DNA of 64,000 nucleotides from Selaginella tamariscina (GCA_003024785.1 PUQB01000641.1:62001-126000); one strand, 5' to 3'. Positions 11,680 through 24,139 are shown, counted from the first letter of the stretch. Numbers and translations: made by a program. Notes: generated by a model not told the origin, from the letters alone.

Positions 11680-12269
11680 TATTAAGTAAAATGGATGTTT
11701 AAACGGGATAAATCCCTAATGGAATATAATGTAATCCTAATGCATTCCTAAACTCCTAAATTCTAATTTTAAGAGAGAATGTAAGAGAGTGAATCTTTAT
11801 AAGTATTTTAAATTTGTTTATAATACTTGTAAACAGCATTAAAAACGCTATCTTTCTTATAAACAATAACACCAATTTAATGTCGCTCCTGAGCTGATCA
11901 CTATTAAGAAAAAAGAAGATATGAAGAGTGAAAAATACAAAAATAAAGAAACCCTTACCGGAGAAAAACCAGATCTGAATTTGAGTGGGAAATTAAATGC
12001 ATTTTCAAATTTACATGTTAAACCGACAATACTTATGTCAGAAATTCAAAATTTTTGAAAATAAAATAAAATAAATTTAAGATGAGTTAACACAAATAAT
12101 TGACACTCTGACATATATACTTTCCAATTCCAATGAATTTAATAAAATTGCATTTAATATGATTCAAGTGATTTGAGCTGTTTAATATTATAAATTTTAG
12201 TAATTATTCTACATTCTTAATATTCGTATATATTATAAGTATATTTATAAATATATATACTTATACAAT
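11680..12269. other. A+T-rich DNA without recognised features
   Basis: No coding frame, transposon end or tandem unit seen. Base composition shifts to strongly A+T-rich just after the palindrome array. Confidence 0.6.
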
Positions 12270-12960
12270 AAATAAATTGATATGTTATTATGTATCATTT
12301 AAAATATTCATAATGTGTTTATTAATATTATTTTCTTAATTACTTGAGTAATTAATTTACATTTCCTTATATTAATAGGATATTCTTTATTATTTTCTTA
12401 ATATTCCAATATTAAACCTGATTATCATAATTAAATTAGTCTTTATTCTTAATTATTTCAGTAATTATTCTACATTTGTATATATTAATGGGATTTTCTC
12501 AATTAATTTCTTATTATTTCAAGAATATTCCCATGTTAAACCTTTTATCAATATTAAATTAATATATATATTATAAATAAAATGATATATTATTATGTAT
12601 AATTTAAAATATGTTCATAGTGTGTATATTAATATCATTTTCTTAATTACTTCGAGTAATTAATCTACATTTCTTTATTATTAATGGGATATTCTTTATT
12701 ATTTTCTTATTATTCCAAGAATATTCCAATATTAGACATGATTAATTATTTCAGTAAATTGTCTACATTTGTATATATTTAATGGGATTTTCTTAATTAA
12801 TTTTTATTTCAAGAATATTCCAATGTTAAACCTTATTATCAATATTAAATTAATATATATTATTAAAACTATATATGACTATATATTAGATAAAATGATA
12901 TTTATTATGTATAATTTAAAATATATTTATAGTGTGTTTTTAATATTATTTTCTTAATTA
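12270..12960. repeat. About 310-bp tandem duplication, 2.2 copies, A+T-rich
   Basis: The block beginning near 12270 (attgatatgttattatgta) recurs near 12580 and again near 12890. Each is followed by tttaaaatat, a Cat/tAGTGTG step and TTTTCTTAATTACTT. Copies differ by substitutions and small indels. No gene. Confidence 0.75.
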
Positions 12961-14104
12961 TTGATGTTTCTTTTGCACACATATATAATAAACAATCATA
13001 AATTTATATATACACGTGCACACACATTAGAAGCACTTACAGAGACATATGCACACACATGCACAAGCCGATGAGTGGATCACGATATAAATAAAGCATC
13101 TAACTTTGTATTTACGATATAAAGTTTAAAACCAAAACCAAATATTTATAATTACACACACTTTACACTAGGACTTACATATGTTTAGTGTTTAAAGTAA
13201 ATTTATATTAAATAATTAGAAAAATGTGCATGCATTTAGTTATATTAGTATAAAGATTTTATATTAATATATATATTATGTACCATATAAATTTAATAAT
13301 AAAATACTTACATTGGGTTTAAACCCTAAATCAAACTGGAGAGATATGTTGCTTCTTTATTGAAAACATCATGTTCAACGCATGTATGATTATGTACTGT
13401 AGTTGTGTATATGTAACACATTGAATTTACACATGTAATATGTTTGTATGTCTGTGTATATACATATGTGTATGTATATATGTATACTAATATATGCAAT
13501 GTGTACGAAATTAATTTGTTAACACTCTCTCTCTTCTCATACATACACACCATGCATGATCATAATATGTACTTATCTCATACATACACACTATGCATGA
13601 TCCATAATATGTACTAATGTTACAATATTATGTACTATGTATGTATGTCTGTGTATAATATTATATATGTGTATATATATATTGCTACAGGTGAAAATTT
13701 AACACTCATAAACACACATATGTTTAAACCCCTGCATAATTTATATTATTGGGGTGTATGTGATACACTCACACACCCACACACAACATAAATTTAAAAT
13801 TATGATAATATAATGAAAGAATATTCGTTTGATCAATATATATTTATTCTTTTTAGGGTTTAGGTATATTTTTAAAAAGAATATTTAATTAGGGTTAATA
13901 TATATTTTATTCCTTTTAAGGTTTAGGTATATTCTTAGGGTTTCAAAAAGAAAGGCAGCGGAGGCGGTGGTGAAATAGAGCGGTTGTGCCATAGATGAAT
14001 AGATTTCTCTCTCAGAAGGCGCGATAGTGCAAAATGGCGCGGCAGTGCAGTAGGGTTTGAAGGCGCATTCACACAAGTGAAATCTCTATCTCTCACACGC
14101 ACAC
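12961..14104. other. A+T-rich DNA with TG/TA microsatellite patches
   Basis: Includes a two-copy 41-bp tandem duplication at about 13540-13622 (catacatacacac, atgcatgatc, ataatatgtact) and scattered (TA)n and (CA)n runs. One minus-strand frame at 13885-14076 has no domain and I do not support it. Confidence 0.55.
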
Positions 14105-14560
14105 TCATGTGTATATTTATTTATTTGTATTTACATATACATTTATATTTGTGTGTATCTATATAATAAAATTTATTTATCTATCTCTCGCACACACATG
14201 TACACTCTTATATAACATACACATATACATATATTTGCATTACATATTATATATATGTGTGTGTGGTGTGTGTTATTTGTATAATTTAATTTATTTATGT
14301 ATCTTTTGCACACACACACACTCCTGTATATATATATGTGTGTGTGTATGTTTATCTGTATAATTTTTTATTTATCTATCTCTTGCACACACACCCACAC
14401 TCCTATAAATATATATATATATATCTGTGTTTAATCTTATTTTCTATCTCTAGCACACACGCACACTCTTGTATATACATACACATATATATGTGTTTGT
14501 TTATCTCTCGCACATTCCTGTATATACATATGTATATCTATATTTGTGTGTGCGCATGAT
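14105..14560. repeat. Compound microsatellite with a higher-order unit
   Basis: Repeats a compound unit: TTTATTTATCTATCTCTCGC, then CACACACAC, then CACTCCTGTATATA, then ATATGTGTGTG. At least five copies begin near 14168, 14290, 14367, 14440 and 14500. It ends directly against the second palindrome array. No gene. Confidence 0.8.
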
Positions 14561-14567
14561 TAACTAA

Positions 14568-14906
14568 AGGGCAGCAGGATTAATCCTGCCGCTCTTTGAT
14601 TAGCCTCATGGGTGGCAGGATTAATCCTGCCGCCCAGGTCCTTACGCAGTCATGAGCGGCAGGATTAATCCCACCGACCTTCAGGCAGGCCCTTCCTGCA
14701 GGTCATGAGCGACGGGATTAATCTCGTCGCCCTTCACGCATGCCCTTCCCGCAGTCATGAAGCAGTGGGATTAATCCGCCCTTCACGCAGGCCCTTCCTA
14801 TAGGTCATGAGTGGCATGATTAATCCCACCACCCTTTACGCAGGCTCTTTGGTTAGCCTCATGGGCGGCAGAATTAATCTCGCCGCCCATGAGGCTAACC
14901 AAAGAG
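14568..14906. repeat. Palindromic GGCAGGATTAATCCTGCC minisatellite, array 2 (7 copies)
   Basis: Seven copies of the array 1 palindrome, including perfect GGCAGGATTAATCCTGCC at about 14609-14626. The spacers are of another type (ccttcacgcaggcccttcc, then gtcatga). The last copy is the centre of a 62-bp palindrome, 14845-14906, with 25-bp perfectly complementary arms. A few bases later a family A LTR fragment begins. Confidence 0.9.
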
Positions 14907-14914
14907 CAACGGGA

Positions 14915-15457
14915 TAAATAAGGTAAAGTATATGTAATGAGGCTTCCTGGGTTTAAAAGAGAGCTCGTTAACCTTCTATCGATGCAAGTTAAGCTTGTGT
15001 CGTTAAGGCGCAACCCTCTATTGTACCGCCCTAACTACCATACGATAGGGGTACGTCCCACCTTTGGGTTAGACTATCCTTATCGTTGACAGGATCGCGC
15101 CTTTGTGACGGGAGTACGTTACTTCCAAGGAGTTAGTCAATTCCTTGGCTCGAAAACCTGCTCACAAGCTTAAAGGCGTTACCCAGTTCACGTTCCGCAA
15201 AATTAGTGGTTGAGGCCTTGCTCTGGCCGCCTCAACCACGCCAAGCTAGAAATGATACCTATAGCTCAGCTAGTCCGCATGTCTTGATTCACAAAGTGAG
15301 CCTCGTTCGTGGACTTGGTCAGCTAGGGGCTTAAGTTCCTAAGGGTCGGGTTCTTAATACGGGTTACTTTACCAGATTCCGTGAGGTTTCGAGAGAGAGG
15401 ATTCCAGGGTTAGCACCTGGCAAGCCGCCTTTGTGGCACCATGTAAAAACTCTAACA
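14915..15457 (+). mobile_element. Truncated family A LTR, plus orientation
   Basis: Reverse complement of the family A LTR from its TATA-like block (ATAAATAAGGTAAAGTATATG) to its terminus, TAAAAACTCTAACA at 15444-15457. The poly-G tract and everything upstream are missing, and the truncation point lies next to the palindrome array. Confidence 0.8.
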
Positions 15458-17029
15458 GCATGTATAAATCTCTTGGGGCAGGATCCTAAAATCTACTTAG
15501 ATTATCCTTTAAGGTTCAGAGGATAGTCATTTTAGGGACTTAGGGTAGAACCCTAAGTTTATGCTTATTTAAACATATGGGTTAGACTCTTAAGATTATC
15601 TTAGAAGACTTAGTGTTGCTCACATAAGGTGCTGACATTAGATGGCCATTTGGAAACCACGTCAAGTTAGGGTTTAGGGGTCGATGGTTGTTAGGTTAAA
15701 CGCACCAAATATATTATTATTGAGAATGATATTTGTACTAGCCCACTTTACAAAATAAAAAAAATAAGGGGGGGGGGGGGTCTAACACATATATTAAGCA
15801 AGATATGTAGTGAGAGTTCCTAGGTTCATGATTGAGCTCATTTTTCTTTTATTGGTGTAATTCTTGTTTGTGTTGTTAAGGCACAACTCTTTATTATGTC
15901 ACCTTAACTTTTATACGATACATCCCACCTTCAGGGTAACATAACCTTAACGTTGGCGAATCCATGCCTAGGAGGTCTTGTCGACTTCATGTTCCAAGAG
16001 GTTGAGGCATGTTTCCTACTGCTTCCTTCATGTCAAGCTAGGAATAACACTCACAATTAAGCAAGGCACAACTGTGTCCTTGTCCAACTATGGGCGTGGA
16101 ATCTTAATTGATAGGTTATCTTTACCAAGTTTCATAGAGGAGTTCTAGAGTTGGCATTTGAAAGCCACATTCATAGCACATGGTGTAACTCTTGAATTTA
16201 AGGGGTTATGACGTGATAACCCATATCTTAAGAAATAGTGTCATATGAAGATGTGACACTAGGCTAGATGGCACATAGTATAACATCCAAAGCACACCCT
16301 TTGGGGTTGTTTCATGGGCTCAATGCTGAGGGGTTGGATACTTTAATAAGCAAGCATGTTTGTGTTCACATTAGGGTGCTAGGCCTTGGGGCATTTTCTC
16401 AATAAAGGTTAGGTCTTTTATTGGATGTGCTATTGACACACTTGGCTAAAGGGGGTCTTTTTCTTGGGATCCAAGGATTGAACGACCTAAGCTCGTTAGC
16501 AAGAGCCCATTAATGAGGCACTCGCAAGGTTGTGTACTAGCCTTAGGGAGTTTACTTAGCAAAACACTCTTGTCCACTTACGACGCACACTCATGTCTTC
16601 ACTAAGTATGAACCCTAAGTCTAGGGTATGACTTGGTCACCTAAACCCTTAAGGATTAGTAGTGGTCTAGGGTACCCCTTGTTGCCCAAAAGGGGTTGTA
16701 CTCTCGAACGAGAGTGATTCCTCAAGGAGAAGTGACAATGTCTTAGTTCTGGCACGAGGGTATGTGTGGGACACATCTCCTTAGTGAGGTGAAGGCATGA
16801 GCTAGGTCTCCTAAGGCAGGATCCTAAAGTTTATTCTCTAGGGTTTGAAAGTTAGTCATTCTAGGGGATTTAGGGTAGGACCTTAAGTCTCATATTATTT
16901 GACATTTAAATTAGACTTTCAAGGTTGTTTTTAAGGATTTAGCATTGCTTATACAAGGTGTTAATGTCAAATGGCCACTTGGCAGTCACGTGTTGCCATG
17001 TGTTAGCCCTCTAAGTTAAAACTCTGACA
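15458..17029 (+). mobile_element. Old long-variant family A LTR mosaic, 5' LTR of a decayed plus-strand element
   Basis: 15458-15664 matches the end portion of the long LTR variant. From about 15665 the sequence restarts in the R/U5 part, with a poly-G tract at 15767-15780, and continues to TTAAAACTCTGACA at 17029. Its order is the inverse of the solo LTR at 8184-9948. A primer-binding site and gag-leader homology follow at once, so this is the 5' LTR of an old plus-strand copy. It is much more A+T-rich than the young copy. Confidence 0.75.
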
Positions 17030-17031
17030 AC

Positions 17032-17043
17032 TGGTATTGAAAC
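17032..17043 (+). promoter_or_regulatory. Degenerate primer-binding site of the old family A copy
   Basis: TGGTATTGAAAC two bases after the LTR terminus. The young element has TGGTATCGGAGC in the same place. Both resemble the initiator-tRNA-Met complement TGGTATCAGAGC; the differences here are C-to-T and G-to-A changes. Confidence 0.65.
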
Positions 17044-19312
17044 CTTTCTTTATGGTCAGTAGGACTGCGTAAAGTATAATATGTTTCAAGGTTTAGTTAG
17101 TTCTAAGTTTTTGAAGTACTCTATTACTTTTAGCCAACACATTTGTATTTTGCGTATAAAGTTAGTTCTGAGATCTCTAATCTTTAAAGAACACCTACTT
17201 GGTAAGCTAGTATGGGTTATGGACTCTAATGTTGAAGGTAGCACTCAGAAGGTAACTTCCAAATTGCATGCCAAGTTACTTTACCATACAATTGTCCAAG
17301 TTACTTTACCTTATATTTGTCCAAATTACTTTACCTTATGTTTGTATTGAATAATTTACAAACACTTCCACAAGACATGGCAAGTTTGTTTATTTTAGCT
17401 TACAAATTAAGTTTTGTGAAGTAAATCATGTGATATGTTAAGTCTGTACATTATTGAAACTTTTTTTTATTTTTAAGGTGCATGAAATTGAGATAACACA
17501 TGATTAAGAATATGACAATGTTTGTTAAGTTTTGGCTTAGGTCAAAATTCAATATTAAATTCGGCAATAATGTTCAAAAGTGAAAAGGCTTATGTTCAAA
17601 TGTGCATCTTTGACTTTGGAAAAAAAAGGCATATTCAAACATAAAAATGAACACTACATTATAACAAAAAGAGAGAAATGAGTTCTTACTTTAGTGCATA
17701 TTTAAGAGTGTAACTCAAGAAGCAAACTATGATGATAAACTTATAATACAACAAACAATTAAGTATTAACATATGGTGAATATGTTAAGCAGTTGATTCA
17801 AGATCCAATGTAATCAAAGTATTATCCGATGTTCGTAATATTTTAATGACGTTAATTGCAAGTAACATTAGTAAGTTCAAATCCTTAATTTGAACAAAGT
17901 AAACATAAAACCTTAATTAGTTATAAATGCTACTAGTTCAAGTTAACTAACTTGGTTAACTCGTTTTAGTATATCTGACTTGGATAATAGCTTATGGATT
18001 CTACATTCTTATTGGTACAGTTTTGGGGTAGATGGTTTACCATAAAAAAAAATGTTGGAAACATACATTTACATTTTTAATTTATTAAGTAATGGAGAAC
18101 TTGCATAGTGAAAGCGTTTGACGCACACATTATTAATTCTTTGAGATTAAAATCTGTAACATGTTTGCAATGTGGGAATTGATTAGTTTAATTTCTTGAA
18201 CAAAGGTGATTCCTTAATTAACATGAGTATTAAGTTGAAGGTCTTCATTTTGCTCAAAAAGTAGATAGGAAAGCTATTTTATCAAAGTATGTTTAAAAAG
18301 TCCATGACACAAGAACATTCGAGTATAGAAGGTTTGGTGCATGCACCTCCTTAAAGAGTCAATATCCAATGGGATTTAGTAGTTGGTGTTGGCTTTCAAT
18401 ATCTTGAAATTAAATATGGTTATTCAAAAAATTGGTTTTTACATTTTGTATTATGGTTGCAAATGTGAGCATTTTAAAAAACATATAAATGATGATTATT
18501 TGACTCAAGGTTTTATGATGTTCCTTAGGTTTCATTATCAGTTATAATCTTAAGGATTGATGATGTTCCATAAGTTTAGTTTTGTATCCATGAAAATACA
18601 ATGTTGAATTGCTAAGATAACTCAAGCAGATGGTTCTCTTCTTGATGACATGGTTCAAAGTCCTTAGCATATGGTTCAGTATTGATTCAAGAATATGAGG
18701 TTTATATCACTTCATCTATTTAAATATTTATACTTTAAACTTGGAAGTATTTTGTGATAGTCTTTAAGATTGGTTCAAAATGATTTGGCAAAGATATTGA
18801 ATTTTGAAACTGGACCACTCACTATTGAAATTTGGTTATAATCATATACATGGCCATAATCATGAAATAAAAAGATTCAAAAGGGAATTTAAGTTTAAAC
18901 TTTGGTAAGATGATACCTTAGTGTTGTGAATTGGAAACACATTTTCAAGCTAGTTAAGAATTGAGAAGAGATTTCTAAATACATTGCTTAAGGAGCAATG
19001 TAAGATTGCTATGTGTCTAGAATGAGTGGCGTATCTTAGTTCAATGTACTAAATAGATATCTTATTCATGTTTGGTAGTTTAACTAAATTATAAGATATA
19101 ACTAAAACATGTAATATGACACTTTAGTGTCGTGATAACATTAATGTAAAGGTTGATATTTTACTAAAACAATAGATAACCAAACAATGATTCATGATTC
19201 CTCATAGTCCTTAAACAGTTTCTCGAAATATAGAAAGTAGCATTATGTCTATCTCAAAACTTAAGTTTGATTCATATCAATTAAGTCCATGTCCATATAT
19301 AGTGCTTACATT
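17044..19312 (+). mobile_element. Decayed internal region (left part) of the old family A element
   Basis: 17050-17300 aligns by eye with the leader and gag start of the young element read in the opposite direction (shared ggtcagtaggact, ctctatt and gaacac blocks), but with massive G/C to A/T change. No intact coding frame remains. Beyond about 17400 I could not match individual protein domains. The same element resumes at 26551 after the nested insertion. Confidence 0.65.
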
Positions 19313-19317
19313 TAGAT
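19313..19317. repeat. Target-site duplication TAGAT, left copy
   Basis: TAGAT directly left of the TG of the left LTR; the same five bases follow the right LTR at 26546-26550. Five bp is the usual Ty3/gypsy duplication. Confidence 0.9.
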
Positions 19318-20253
19318 TGTCAGAGTTTACCTGGTGCCACAAAGGCTTGCCAGGCCAACCCTGGAATCCCCTCTAGAAACCCCACGGAACTGATAAAGTA
19401 ACCCGTATTAGGAACCCAAGCCCTAGAACTCAAACCCCTAGCGGACTAAGTCCGTGAACGAGACTCACCTTGTGAATCAGGATACACGGACTAGCCGAGC
19501 TTTAGGTGTCGTTCCTAGCTTGCATGGTTGAGGCGGCCGAGCAAGGCCTCAACCACTAGTTTTGCGGAACGTGAACTCGGGCAATGCCTTTGAGCTTGCG
19601 AGCAGGTTTTCGGACCAAGGAATCTGACTAACTCCTTGGAAGTGACGTGCCCTTCTCAAAGGCAAGATCCTGCCAACGATAAGGATAGTCTAACCCTAGG
19701 GTGGGTTGTACCCCTGTCGTGTGGAAGTTTGGGCGGCACAACAGAGGGTTGCACCTTGACACAAGCTTAGCTTGCACCGGTAGGAGGTTAACGAGCTCTC
19801 TTTTGAACCCAGGAAGCCTCACTACATATACTCTACCTTATTTATGTGACGGACCCCCCCCCCCGTTTACCTAAATGAGTAAGTGGGCTGGCACGGAAAT
19901 GCCAGCCCTTAGAGAAAAGGTTGTCCTAACCTAACCCTAAACCTAACCCCTAGGGGGGGTATTAGGGCGTGGGGTTAGGTCAACCCTAGGTTCCTAACCC
20001 TTTTTGACAAGCTATATTTAAACGAAGAACTAACCTGGAACGTCAAACCGGGGGAGAGTTTCTAGAAGGTAAGTTCTAGCTTCGCCTAGAGTTTCCTGCA
20101 AATACCTAATGACACCCGGCCGGACCATCACTAGATACCCAAGTGCACTAAAGGGCCTGTTTCCTACTACATCTAGGGTTCGTCACACAACTCGGTAAGT
20201 AACAACAGTCAAACCCCAAAGTAAAGGGTCGAGTCATAGTAAAAACTATGACA
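19318..20253 (-). mobile_element. 3' LTR of the full-length family A element
   Basis: 936 bp from TGTCAGAG (19318) to CTATGACA (20253). In element orientation it begins TGTCATAG and contains a G tract next to a TATA-like CATAAATAAGG (about 19840-19868 region). Confidence 0.9.
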
Positions 20254-20269
20254 CACTCCCCGCCTTTGG
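20254..20269 (-). promoter_or_regulatory. Polypurine tract of family A
   Basis: Minus strand CCAAAGGCGGGGAGTG lies immediately before the 3' LTR start. This is the purine-rich primer for plus-strand DNA synthesis in LTR elements. Confidence 0.85.
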
Positions 20270-20639
20270 AAATGTCAACGTCCTCGTTGACGTCTAACTC
20301 CAAGACTAGACTAGGTTAGGAAAAATAACTAAAACTAACACTAATCACTCTATGCGGAGTCAGCAAAAAGTTCACAAGTTTTATTACCCCCCTTGCATTA
20401 CGGAAGCCAAGTACTCAGAACCGTCGTTCACTGAGCAACACTCAGCTGCCGGAGGCACCACCTGCGACAAGAAGTCACTTGGAGACCTTTTGCACGTCTG
20501 CAAAGTCTGTCACCCGACACAGACAACAAGTTAGTTAATTTCTTTAAGTTAACTAGAATTTATATTGGAGGCCTCTAGTTAAGGTTGTTGTCGGCCCCTA
20601 GGTTAAGAAGAAATAACTTTATTTCTTAATCAGTTTGAG

Positions 20640-21988
20640 ACCTTGTCTCAAACTCATTCACCAACTCCATCGCGTTCTGCAAATTCTCCAATGGTTCCCA
20701 TGTGACTCACATGCCGGGTACCCTTTCCACTTAACAAAATTCACGTTACGTTTTCGCCGTCCATGAATGTTTGCCCCTTTAATATCCTCTCAACTTCAAA
20801 TTCTTTCTCCTCACCAACTATCTGGAGCGAACGTAATTATGATATCTATGTGGATTGTTTCTCATCTTGTGGAATGGCTCGAGCAAGTTGACATGAAACA
20901 CATTGTGTATTGTTCCCAACTCTGGAGGAAGATCTAACCATAAGCCACTTTCCCTACTTGCTTCACCACCTTGTATGGGCCTATGTAGTGCGATAGAAAC
21001 TTCTCGAAAGAGTTTGGAACCTTCAGGTTTTGGTACTCAACAATACCATGTCCCCAACCTGATACTCTACATCCCGCGATGCTTTCGTACTGCTGACGAT
21101 ACCTTTCCTGTGCTGCAGCCATCGCTTGACGAGCAGCTTCCCATGTTCGATACAATTGTCCTGAACTCTGCTACAGATGGAACTCGATTGCTATCGTCTT
21201 TCGGTAACACCATACTCTGAGGAATACCACCCTTATTCCCAGTTAACACTTCCATCGGGCTACATCCGATTGCAGTGTGTGTCGAGTTATTGTAACATAT
21301 CTCAGCCATATCCAAGTGTTCAGCCCAATCAAGTTGATCACCTTGAACATAGCATCTGAGATAGTCCTCGACTTGTCGGTTCACCCTCTCCTTTGACCAT
21401 CAGTTTGTGGATGGTAGTGTACTGAACTTGAGCATTACCAAACTGCTTAAACAACGTTCCCCAAAACTTCCCGTAAACGAGGATCCCGATCTGAGATCAT
21501 GGTTTCCGGTAGTCCGCGCACTCTTATGACTTCGTGGAAGAACAACTTTGCTGCTTGAATTGCATTCACTGTCTCTACAGTTGGAATGAAATGAGCAACC
21601 TTTGAAAACCGATCGACTACCACCATGAGCGCATTAAAACCACAAGATTTTGGCAATCCCATGATAAAGTCCAAAGTAACACTTTGAAATGGCCGCTCTG
21701 GAATCGGTATACACTGCAACTTCCCAGCTCGTTTTTGCGATCGGCTCTTTACTTGTTGACATGTGGGGCATGTCTTGACATACTTGGCAACATCTATCAT
21801 ACCCCAATAGAATCCCTGTTCAACAAAGCCAACGTCTTATGCCTTCCACCATGTCCTGCCAAAGGAACATCGTGATGCTCTCTTAACAGCCTCTCCCTCC
21901 ATGTCCCTTCTGGAACATAGAGTCTCTTTTCTTTATAATAAAGAACTCCATCTCGTACCGCAAAATGCGCCTGTTTGAGTGCATCCAT
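20640..21988 (-). pseudogene. Family A integrase with C-terminal chromodomain, frameshifted
   Basis: Zinc-binding N-terminus: HHDVPLAGHGGRH then CPTCQQVKSR (about 21890 and 21760). Catalytic core: LDFIMGLPKS, then VVVDRFSKVAHFIPT and MISDRDPR (21690-21480). C-terminal part about 21380-20930 (YNNSTHTAIGCSPMEVL, then FLSHYIGPYKVVKQVGKVAY). The chromodomain (about 20815-20647) reads EKEFEVERILKG, NFVKWKGYP and EPLENLQNAMELVNEFE in shifting frames. The chromodomain is thought to steer integration to marked chromatin. At least four frame changes and in-frame stops make the copy non-functional as written. Confidence 0.9.
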
Positions 21989-21996
21989 TCGACTTT

Positions 21997-23641
21997 CTAT
22001 TCCTGCTGGAAATTACCATCTCTTCGTAACTGATGAACTTGTTTCCTCTTTGCCACCAGGCTCAAAGCCTCCTTAGCAAACTTGTCCTGAGGATACGCCG
22101 TCACAAATTCATCCACAAAGTTGAAGGGTGCTGACATAATTCGAGATGACCCTTTCCTACTGAGTGCATCAGCTACCACATTGTCCTTTCCCGCTTTATG
22201 TTTGATTTCAGGCTGAAATCGTGCCAACTTTGCTGCCATCTAGCATACTTCGGCGATAGCTTCGGCTGCGTTTCAAAATACCTTAGAGTTACACTATCTG
22301 TCCAAACCACAGTACCATGACTTGGAAGATAATGACGCCAATACTCCAAGGAAGCAACAATAGCATACATCTCCTTTTCGTGAGTAGGCCATCGAGTTTG
22401 CGCGGCATCTAACTTCTTCGAGAAAAAGGACACTGGATGTCCTTTCTGTTGCAATACACCACCAATTGCAAAGTCGGAAGCGTCACATTCTACTTCAAAG
22501 GGATCTTCAAAGATGGGCAACTGCAAAACTGGCTCAGAAGAGATAGCCTCTTTGAGTTTGACGCACGTCTGGAGTCCAATGCCATGGAATGTTTTTCGTA
22601 AGATCTGTCAATGGGGCCGCTATTTCCGAGTAACCCTTTATGAATCTTCGGTAATACCCTGTCAGACCAAGAAATGATCTAACTTCATGCACATCTTTTA
22701 AAGTCATCCACTCGTAATAGCTTGAATTTTCTTTGGGTCCATGGCAACCTCCCCACCTGAGATCAAGTGTCCCAAGAAATCTATCTTGGTTTGACCAAAT
22801 GCGCACTTGCTTTCTTTAGCATACAACTGGTTCTCTCTCAACCTCTGAAACACTTTTTCTAAGTGTTCCACATGTTCCTCAATTGTCGAACTGAAAATCA
22901 GAATGTCATCAATATACACCACTACGAACTCGTCTAGATAGTCTCTAAACACATCATCCATCATTGTGCAAAAAGTTGCTGGAGCATTGCACAACCCGAA
23001 TGGCAAGACTAGAAACTCAAATGATCCATAACGCGTTCGAAAAGCGGTCTTCTCAATGTCATTCTCTGCTACCCGAATCTGATGGTACCCCGATCTCTCA
23101 AGTCTATTCTTGAAAAATACTTTGCTTTCGATAGCCTATCAAATAAGTCGTCCACTCGTGGAAGAGGATACTTATTTTTGATAGTTATCGCGTTCAGCGC
23201 TCGATAGTCCACACACATTCGCATCGTACCATCCTTTTTCATTACAAACAAGATAGGTGCACCATACGGCGATCGACTAGGTCGAATGTGTCCTCGACCA
23301 ATCAATTCTGTCAGCTGTCTCTTCAATTCTACTAACTCTTGAGGATTCAACCGATATGGGGCTCTTGCCGGTGGAGACGAACCTGGCAAAATCTCTATCC
23401 TGTGGTCCACAACTCGACGTGGAGGTAACTCGGGCGGCAAGTCTTCTGGCAACACATCCTTAAACATGTTCAAGACTTCCAAAATAGGTTCAGGAACAGA
23501 TTCTTGACCATCTCCTATTTTGACTTCACCAGTATCCAAAACCATTGCAAGAAACACACGTTCCCGATGTCTAACTGCCTTACGCAACTGAGTTAAGGTA
23601 AGGAACATAGGATTCCAATCCTTATCAGTTAGCGTTTCCAT
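21997..23641 (-). pseudogene. Family A reverse transcriptase-RNase H, frameshifted
   Basis: Starts near [16 protein letters not shown] fingers [18 protein letters not shown] and [18 protein letters not shown] (about 23310-23160), then FSRIDLRDR, a frameshift near 23070, MPFGLCNAPATF, and the catalytic VVVYIDDILIFSS with the YIDD box (about 22925). The thumb has FLGLTGYYRRFIKGYSEIA (about 22680). RNase H follows as FEVECDASDFAIGGVLQQKG and ends with HKAGKDNVVADALSR (about 22195). Catalytic residues are preserved; the breaks are single-base frame changes. Confidence 0.92.
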
Positions 23642-24120
23642 TTTGAGCGTTGAATGTCCTCTTTATCTGCTGCAAGCGTGATTCGATTATCTCCAGAACC
23701 CCTCATTTCGATTACATGTTTATGGAACCATTCCATACCCAAAACAAAGTCAAACCCCGTCATATTCAAGACAACTAAGTCTAGCTTAGCCTTCCAATCT
23801 TTGATTTGGACAGGAACTGCCCTTGCTATATTATTAGTATTTTGAGAACCTTTGCCAAAATTGATCTTTATTTCACACATCTTTATTACATCCAAATTCA
23901 ATCGACGAGCTAGACTAGTCGATATGAAGTTGTATGTTGCTCCAGTATCGATCATCATTCGGACTCGGTCCCCTCGTATCCTTCCTGTCAAATATAGCAA
24001 AGGGTCAGTTTTGTCTTGAATAGCGAATAAGGCAGGTTGTGTCTGGCACAACATTACCTCTTCTGACTCATCTTCCGGATCTTCAAGCGTTTCTGGTTCA
24101 GCAACTTCCTCTTCTACCAT
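23629..24120 (-). CDS. Family A aspartic protease segment of gag-pol
   Basis: A 163-codon open segment holding the retroviral-type protease. The active-site motif [12 protein letters not shown] is at about residues 56-67 and a later [19 protein letters not shown] block forms the second half. It overlaps the RT frame by a few bases, so in the intact element it would belong to one polyprotein. The active-site D-T-G is intact. Acidic, low-complexity residues at its start join it to the gag zinc-knuckle region. Confidence 0.88.
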   Translation of the reverse strand: MVEEEVAEPETLEDPEDESEEVMLCQTQPALFAIQDKTDPLLYLTGRIRGDRVRMMIDTGATYNFISTSLARRLNLDVIKMCEIKINFGKGSQNTNNIARAVPVQIKDWKAKLDLVVLNMTGFDFVLGMEWFHKHVIEMRGSGDNRITLAADKEDIQRSKWKR

Positions 24121-24139
24121 CGCCTTGAAATGTCCTGAT

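Noticed and set aside
19930-20005. Interstitial telomere tract
   Set aside because: Only a few imperfect CCCTAAA units in both orientations, always inside the same LTR position, so part of the LTR and not a telomere relic.
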